Assembly: GCA_016801885.1 (NCBI GenBank)
Contig: CM028884.1
Coordinates: 19,454,864-19,518,863, forward strand
Source: Toxotes chatareus
Taxonomy: Eukaryota; Chordata; Actinopteri; Toxotidae
DNA length: 64,000 nt
Reading direction: 5' to 3'
Under the pieces are notes generated by a model, which worked only from the letters and a program-made list of their open reading frames with translations, had not been told where the DNA came from and made no database searches. The position numbers and the translations under genes were made by a program. The stretch's first letter is position 1; every line of letters starts with the position of its first letter. Below are positions 48,601-57,600 of this stretch, one piece after another.

Positions 48601-51600
48601 AAACAGATGTAAAATTACAGTTAGTATAATGTTCATATAATGTTCATATGTACCACATGTGGCATGGAATTTTTGTTCTCAAAAATCACATGAATTACTC
48701 TATGTGCCATACAGTAACAGTAATGTGAGTCTTTTTCCGCTTAAGAAGTAGCTGACAATAAAATTAGAGCAGTCCTTTGAAATGGGCTGAAATTCCATCA
48801 GTCTGAAGTGATTTTCATGATATTGGCACTATGGAAGCATATTGATTTTTCCCTCATCTTCTCTTTCTTGCTTTCAAGGAGAAAGAGTTGAGGAGACAGC
48901 AGGCGGAGATTCTCAAACACCAGGTAGGCATTCACTACAACTTGCTCAGCCCCTTGAACGTAATAGTTACTGCTGAATAAAACCATTTACCTCAGCTGTC
49001 AATAAGAATTTGCAGGCGTGTGTGTGTGTGTGTGTGAATATATAGTGCATCTACGTACTTTTAAATACAGGCATGTGTGAGGATATTCAAATGTGGTTAG
49101 TGACAAAACATCAATTTAATGAAAGTCTTAAATATTTCTCTTTATTAAACCCCATGCTTATTGGTACTGGATATTACTTCTGTTCCTTAATATTTTGCCA
49201 ACTCTCTCTGCCAGGAGTTGGAGAGGCATAGACTAGATATGGTATGGGTATGTTTATTTTTGTACATCTAACACCTGCATCGTGTAACTGGTTGTGTTAT
49301 GGTTGTCATAGCAATGCATTAAGTGTAGCACTGGCTGCTGTCATACTACATTCTTCTGCATGGCTTTCCAGCAAAACCAACAAAAGAGAAAAAGAGTCAG
49401 TATGCTGTCTCCATCTGCTCGTCCTGAGGGACAACTGACCCTGTCACGGTGGCCAGGCAGCTTCTGTCCCCCTTCCCCATCCTACCCCTTCTACTCAGAA
49501 TGCATTGCAAAGACTACTAGCCAATCCACACTCACTGTCTGAAAGTGCACTCGAGGAGTTTCCATCCATCACATACATTGTCTAACTGTTGTACTGGAGT
49601 AGCCTGTGTTACCCATGAGTGCTTGACGATTTCGGCCCAGACATTGAGCTTGTGTCTGTTCGTCCGTGCATCTGTTCTGCAGTCCACAGAGTGCTGGACT
49701 TTAACCTGCCCCATCCCAGCCTCTCTGTCATTCACTGTTCCTGTACTCTGCACAAAGAATGAAAACAGCTACTGAGAATCTTTTTGTCTTTATGGTGGAG
49801 ACACTACCAGGCAGATACCTCTCCTCCCCAAGTTTGGTAAAGGTACAGCACGACATTTGCTTGAAAATAGACCTGATAGACCGCTGAACATCATTATAAT
49901 CAGTTCCACCATGTGGACAAAAGGATTCCATGTAGCATTTTATTTTGGCCTGGCTGTCTTGCTTGTAGCCCTTCTCACTCATACACAGTCGCAGCTGAAT
50001 CTAAAGGTCTGCCTATCTGTTTCACAGTGTACTCTGAGCCCCTTGTACCTTCCCTCGGAGCCCAATGAAGGGGGGCAAACTCAGATACATGAAATAATCC
50101 TGGTATTTAAGGATGGCATGTACAGTTGTATTGCATTTGATGTATTGTAGTTTGTTATCATAATAACCCTTAACATATTTGGTGTTTTGATGAATTGGAA
50201 AGCTAGAAAAAGCTGAATGCCACAGGCTTCATGTCCTTTTTGAATTTGTCCTTTTTGAAGTTTTCCATTTGTAGATAAATCAAACCAATAAGAACATAGA
50301 AATATTGTAGCAGAGTGCTTGGCATCCAGCCTGTTTTGTTTATCACAATGACAAAACAGTCCTCACAAACAGCCCATTTTAGTCACTATGTGTAGGAAAT
50401 GTCCTTGGCAAGCCCTAATAGTGGCAATTGTGTCTTTCTGGTGGATCACAGAGGGAATGACAGCCTGATACGGGGGAGTAGGAAACCTAAAGAGATCAAA
50501 TGAAATGATAGTCAGTCACCGGTGATTCCTGTGCCCTTTTGCAGTAGACTGTGTATCATGCACCAAAGAACAACATAGATGTCTCATCCTCAGCAGTTAC
50601 ATACTGTGCTAATACTTAAGCTGCCAAAACCACTGAAGTGGAACTGCTCTGTTTGTAGCCACTCTTTACCATCCGTTCCTTTTTGTCCTCTCCTCTCCAA
50701 ATATTATTAGAATGATGTGTCAAATAAACATTAGCATTGACTCATGTAATTGAATTTATTATTTTGATCGTAACGCCAATGTGGCATGTCAAAAGATTTC
50801 TGGCAACCAGCGTTTTGTTGCTTTTGTTGTGTCAGCTTTAGTTTAGAGGCGCCGTCACCGATTCCAGCTGCTTCTCTTTTTGAGCCTGTCATCACATCTA
50901 CTTTGTATCGCATCTATGTGTTGCTTTTTGGTTGTCATTGTACTATTGTACTCTTCACTTATGCTTCCACCATACATGTGAAAGTGTATACATGTGAAGC
51001 ATCGTTTTGTGTTTGTTCAAGTATGGTGCCTCTATTGAATTTAGTGCATCACAATTTTACATTAATACATACTAAATTTAGTCGACCTTGAGTACTGTAT
51101 GTATAATGTGTGCTTGTTAATGTGCCTGTTTTTTTGCCACTCTAGGAGAGGGAGAGGAGGAGGCAACATGTAATGCTGATGAAGGCCGTCGAGGCTCGGA
51201 AGAAAGCAGAGGTAGTACATATGCGCACAAACAAATGCAGAAATACACGTGCAGTCCACTCCATAAAAAGAGCCTCAGTCATTATTCCCTGGATGGATTT
51301 CTGCTTTCTCTCCTTTTTGTGCATTCTTTCCCTCCATTCATTTTTTTTCTACACACTTACCAAGTCAAAAGATTCTGGCCCTCAAGCACTTTTCCTTTGA
51401 ATGCACAGCAGCATTAGGCTGAATTCTAATACTGCTCAGCAAAGTCAAGTAAACCTTCTTGTCTGTTTTCACACACACACATACACTCACACATGCGTAC
51501 ACACAAATGCGCACACACACACATTTTGCTTCCCTAATGCTCCCTTGAATTTTGGACTCTCTAGGAGCGTGAGCGCTTGCGGCAGGAGAAAAGGGATGAG

Positions 51601-54600
51601 AAGCGCCTGAACAAAGAGCGTAAACTGGAGCAACGGAGGCTGGAGCTTGAGATAGCGAGGGAACTGAAGAAGCCAAATGAAGACATGTGTCTGTCTGATC
51701 ACAAGGTAGCTTAGACAGTAGCTCATCCAGTTCGTGCTGTGAGTGTAAAGTTGATTACAAAAAAAAAGCAATGTAAGTTTTAGGCCATATACACTGTAAT
51801 GTAAAGTAAATTGTCAGCTTTGCTCATTTGAGTGTTGCTATATATGTGGATTTAGGGCAGCAAGGCAGTGCAGTCACAAAATTCCTGTTCTTTTTCTTCT
51901 TCTAATTATTATTATTATTATTATTGTTATTATTATTAGATTTTCTTGAGGGTCAGTACTTACAATGAGACCGCATGGAAGGAAGCCTTTTTATGTGTGG
52001 AAGTGTGTGCCCCCAAGTGGTTAAGGAAGAGTATTACATAATGTGGTTAAGTAGTCATGTCTATAAATTGGAAAGCACCATCTTAACAACAGTCAACGGC
52101 TGTGTGATGTAATGACAGCTTTCCTCCCATTTACTGTAGCTGTTTAAATCATAATTTTCTGTTGTTTAATTTATTCCTCTGGCAGTAACACACACAACAA
52201 CAGAAAAAAAACAGCTAACAGTTCTACTTTACCCACTTTCCATTGTCCAGCCTCTGCCTGAGTTCTCCCGGATTCCTGGACTCATCCTGCCGGGACGTGC
52301 CGTGTCAGACTGCCTGATGCTGATGCAGTTCCTGCGAGGTTTTGGAAAGGTTTTAGGGCTTGATTTAAATGCGGATGTGCCCACCCTGGGTATGCTACAG
52401 GAGGGCTTGCTCAATGTAGGCGACAGCATGGGCCACGTCCAAGACCTTCTGGTTAAACTGCTCTCTCTGGCAGTCTGTGACCCCGGTTTGCCCCCTGGAC
52501 AAAAGGTGAGCCAGTTTAAAGTTGATTAAGTCATGCATTGTACTAATTTTCAACCAGTGGAACCAGCTTGAGAATTAGAATTAGAATTACACCTTGCCTA
52601 GATTTACAATACTAATCCACACATGTCGAATGTAGACCTAGCACCTACTAAAGCACCCACAATCTTAAAATGTCTCCAAAATGTAAATGCACCAGGGACT
52701 ATTCTTCAAAATTAGTATTTAATACTTTCTGTACTTTTACTTAAGCAAATATTGAATTCAGCACTTTTGGACTTTATATCAGATGGCTTTATTGCCACTG
52801 TGATGGTGTTGTTTTTGGTTTAAATGTTTGTATTTAGAAGCACTTTTCCTCTGCTGTAGTGTAATGCATATATTCACTATATTACATTTTAAATGCTAAA
52901 ATAACAAATGACAAGCCTAGAAGTCAACTTAAATGTATTGAGAAATGTTCACCAACCTTACATCTTCCTCATCCTCTCCTCATCTTTCAGACAAAAACCA
53001 TGCTTGGGGACCACCTGACCAATGTTGGCATCAACAGGGATAATGTATCTGAGGTGCTGCAGATGTACATGGGAGCCCATTGTGCCAATACAGAACTGGC
53101 TCCTCTGGCCCTCAGTCTGAAGACCAAAGCCTTCCAGGCCCACACCCCTGCCCAGAAGGCCTCAATTCTGGGCTTCCTGGCTAATGAGCTAGCCTGCAGC
53201 AAAGCTGTTATCAGGTAGGTGAAGCAGGTGACACCAAAAATGGGACTTTCCAACTGATCATTGTCCTTGTGTTCTGTGTCAGTGATCTATTGTTGGTGTT
53301 TTATAAAATGATTCAATACTTCCTGTACCTCTGAATTCACATAAATAAAAAGACAAAATTAGAAACCAACACTCCTGTTCACCAACCACACACTGAAAGA
53401 ACATATTCATCTATCACGTACTGTATGTGCTGTACATGAATGCTCAAATTATTAATTAGCCAATAATGATATGTTTTATTGATGCAGTGGAAAATGCTTA
53501 ATAAAGCCTCCACAGGGAGCAGTAATTGGCAGTAGAGTCCTTTTGATTGTAAGGAAATTATGCAAGTATTAATTTGTGCACTGGGATACCAGCTTATTAA
53601 GCTTTTTACTTGGGCTCAAATAGCTGCCAGTTGCTGTGAGCTTTTGTCTTTTACGATATTTCTATATATATATTTCTATATATTAGTTTCTTACTTTCTG
53701 AGAATAACAAAAAATATAGGCATGACTATAACTGACCAAACTGCATTTCCTCTTGCAGTGAGATTGACAAGAGCTTGGATCAGATGGCAAACATGAGGAA
53801 GGACAAGATCATTATGGAGGGAAAACTGAAGAAGTGAGTTTCTTTAATCCTAAAAAAATAATGCTTAATAATTCTGTGTACACTGTCATGCTGAACCTGT
53901 GTGTGTGTGTGTTTATGCAGGCTCAGGACCATTTATGCCAAACGTACTGGGAAGAGAGAGGCCAGTGTTGGTGTGGAAGAGAACCAGTCTGTTGGGACTC
54001 CATTATCTGCTGCCAAACGCAAGAGGAAACTGGCTGGAGACAGTGACGATGATGAAGATGATGATGACGAGAGTGATGACCAGGCAGAGGAGGAGGAGGA
54101 TGAGGAGGAGGAAGAAATGAAGAAAGTTAAAAAAGTGGAGACATATGACGAGGTAAAAAAGATAGATCTAGCTATATCAAAACTGGTGGGTTGGTGGGTT
54201 GCTTGCAAACATTTACTGTACTTGTTTTGTTCTATTAGGATGATGTTGATCAAGCCACAAGTGTTGAGGAGCTGGAGAAGCAGATAGAGAAGTTAGCCAA
54301 GGTATGTTGTTTAAAATATCCAATAGCTGTGACAAAGTCAGTACTCATTAACATAAATTTATAAGGCATCAGATAATAAATGCATGGTTGGTTGACACTG
54401 ATAATGTGGAATTAAAAACAGAACACACAGCGTGAAAAGAAAAGCCTCTTGGGGAAACAACTATGAAAATATAAACCACAGAAATGTGGAGTGTTATTGC
54501 CATGTTTTATTTCCAAGCATCACTGTGCATAGTTATGCAGGACTTCACTGTATGTTGCCGTGAAGCTTGAAGATGTTAAATTATACAAAAAAACTATTTT

Positions 54601-57600
54601 CTTAAAATGGCAACAATCTCTAAATGCTCTAATAAACAGTGTTTAATAAAAACAACCATGTTTTGTACATTTTATGAACACGCGCACTTGCATAGGGCCA
54701 TTTTCTAATGAGGACATTAATTAGCTTAATTAATTACCTCATTAGCATAGCATGTAATGCTCAATATATCACAGTGATTGCAGAAGGACATTAGGTAACA
54801 TAAGTGTCTTTTGTTTTCCTGAAGGTCTGCAGATCAAAATAATGTATAGGAATCACAGAGTATGTTTTGTACCATTGCAGCAACATCATCAGACAAGAAG
54901 AAAGCTGTTTGAGATATCCCATTCTCTGCGCTCCATGATGTATGGCCAGGACCGTTACCGCCGCCGGTACTGGGTACTTCCCCACTGTGGAGGGGTCTTC
55001 ATCGAAGCCATGGAGAGTGGAGAAGGTATTTACCACACAGTGCACACTATGTTTGATGAGTCTTTATGTTGATATACTTCACACATACTCGCTATTTAGC
55101 TGCATGTTCAGCTGATTTCGGCACTATAAATTATGCTGATTATGTTTTACTTTATCTTAGTCCTCTAAAACTAATTTGAGATTGCATCTGTGAACTCTAA
55201 TAATCTAGCTATTATCATCCAGATGCAAGTGTAGAATAATCTGCTCAGTTGTAATATTAACCACCATAGTAGTTTTCAGCTACATAAACAGTATGCTCTC
55301 TCATTTCCCTGCAGCACCAGAGGAGCTGGAGGAAGAGCGACAGAGGAGGAGGAGGGCAGCGGAAGAAGTCAAGGTCAAAGAGGAACCTCAGGAGATTGAG
55401 TTGGAGAAGGAGAAACCCACCAACCTTGATGGGCAGAGCATCCGAACACAAGTTTTGGAGCAACAGAAAGAGGAGGAAAAGGAGCAGGAGGGGAAGAGGA
55501 ACTCCCCAACCCTGTTCTACCAGCAAGCAGGCTGTGTATCCAAACTGTGCACGCTCCGGGACGTCAACAAGGACGTTGGAAAAGACACTGTGAAGGCAGA
55601 GGGCAAGGAGAGTTCCCATGTGAGACAAAACGGCAGCCCCTTGGGCACTCCTAATGCCACATCTTCAGTAACACCATCCTCCCCCACTCACAATACCTCT
55701 GAGCCGGCAGTAGCAGCAACCCCGTCCATGGTGACCACTAATGACTCTATAAACATCCCTCCCCCAGCCTCAACCTCTTTATCTGTCCCCTGCCTGCCAG
55801 CCCCACGTGAAAGCCCAGGGAACACTCCTCCGACCTCATCCCCTGCTCCATCTCCACACCTCTCATTCCAAGCCAACGACCAGCTGCTCAGAGTCCTGAC
55901 AGAGAGGAGCGGACACTGGTTCAGTCTTCTTCCTCGCAACCCCTGTGACCTCTCTTCCCTAACCACGACTCCTCCAGGAGTACCCCGTGTGTCTCCTCAG
56001 TCATCCTCCACCCCAGCCAGGCCCCGATCTCCACCTCCATCCCCTGCCCTGCCTCTCACACCTTCTGCTGCCTCAGCCTCCGCCAGCCCACACCACCCAG
56101 CTGGCCTCCTAAACTACCCAATATCAGCCCTGCAGGTGAGGCTGCTGGCTGGAATTTAGACAGCTGTTATATTTGTTGTGTACCAGATCACCTGAACTGT
56201 AGCTCTCTGTTTTGTCTCCTGTACCTCCACCTTCGTCACTCTTTTGTTTTTCCTCTTTTCTCCCCAGGTGAAGTCAGGTGGTTCATTGCTAGGAGCTTCT
56301 TTCGGAAGCTGGCCCAGTGGTATGATAAGTCCCAGCCTGCCACTGTGCAGCAGCCCCATCCCTATGCCGGGTCACTCTCTGGAGGGCAACACAGCAGCAA
56401 GTGTCTCCAGTAAGAGTGAATCACCTTTACCTCGTATTGAGAAAACCTCTTCCATGCCCTCTCCTGCCTTGGAAATGCCCAAATCCCTCGACCACCCCGC
56501 ACCTCAGCCCATCCCAGAGGGTGAGTGACAAAAAAAAACACTGGAAGAAATTAAAGCAGAGACCATGATCAGCCCTCATTTTTTAGTTGAAAAGAATTCA
56601 CCTGCCTGAAAAGATTTCACTTGCCTGAATAATCCAAGATAATTGGATTAGGGAACGTTCTGCTCTGCTGTACACGGTTTCATTTGGGTATAACATAGCT
56701 GAATGAACCACCTTTTTACAGTGATGTATATTCAGTGTCTTCGAGCTTACATGCCTGTTTGTGCTCATTGTCTCAGAGATGCTGACAGGGTGGTGGCGAG
56801 TTTCTGACATCGAGGAGCTGAGGGCTTTAGTCAATGCTCTCCACAGCCGAGGCATCAGAGAGAAGGGCCTCCAGAGGCAGATGCAGAAATACATGGAGAT
56901 CATCCCCCAGGTCTGCACCAAACACAAAGACGGTAAGTCACTTCTTCTGAGCACATAATCACTACAAATAAGTTGGTTTCATTAACAAGACTGAGAGCAC
57001 GTAGAAAGTAGATTATTTTATAGTAATAAATACAGATTTAGTGGGCTGTCATTCAAACTTAGAGGCATGTCCTTGTTGAGCCCTGAATACACTGCTAACA
57101 CTGCATTATTTATGACAGAACTACATTATTATCTGCCCGTGTTTGGCTAGATTGTTCATGTGTTTACCTGCACTGTTGAGTCTTTGCGTGTGTATTCATG
57201 GCTGACCGATATCTGTCGTGTCGTCCATCCAGTGGCCATGATCGAGCTGTGTGAGCTGGAGGAGAGCCAGGTCAGTGTGGAGTCGGTGCGAGGCTGGTGT
57301 GTCGAGGAGCAGGCAATGGAGATGGACATTGCCGTGCTGCAGCAGGTAGAGGAACTGGAGAGGAAGGTCACCGCAGCCAGCCTGCAGGTTAAGGTAAAAT
57401 ACTAGCACAAGCACACAAATACCCGCCTATGTGTTTTGTTGTGTAAAAAAATATGTTAAACAAATGGAGTGGTGTGACCAGAGGTCAGAAGTCTGAATGG
57501 TTGATTTCCTCTCCCAGGGCTGGACGTATCCAGACCCTCAATCTGAGCGGGAGGACCTGGTATATTACGAGCACAAGCCCCCCACGAAATCAACAGCAGC

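Noticed and set aside
55257..55628. Leu-rich minus-strand ORF resembling a membrane protein
   Set aside because: Antisense of the Glu/Arg-rich part of baz2b exon 27.
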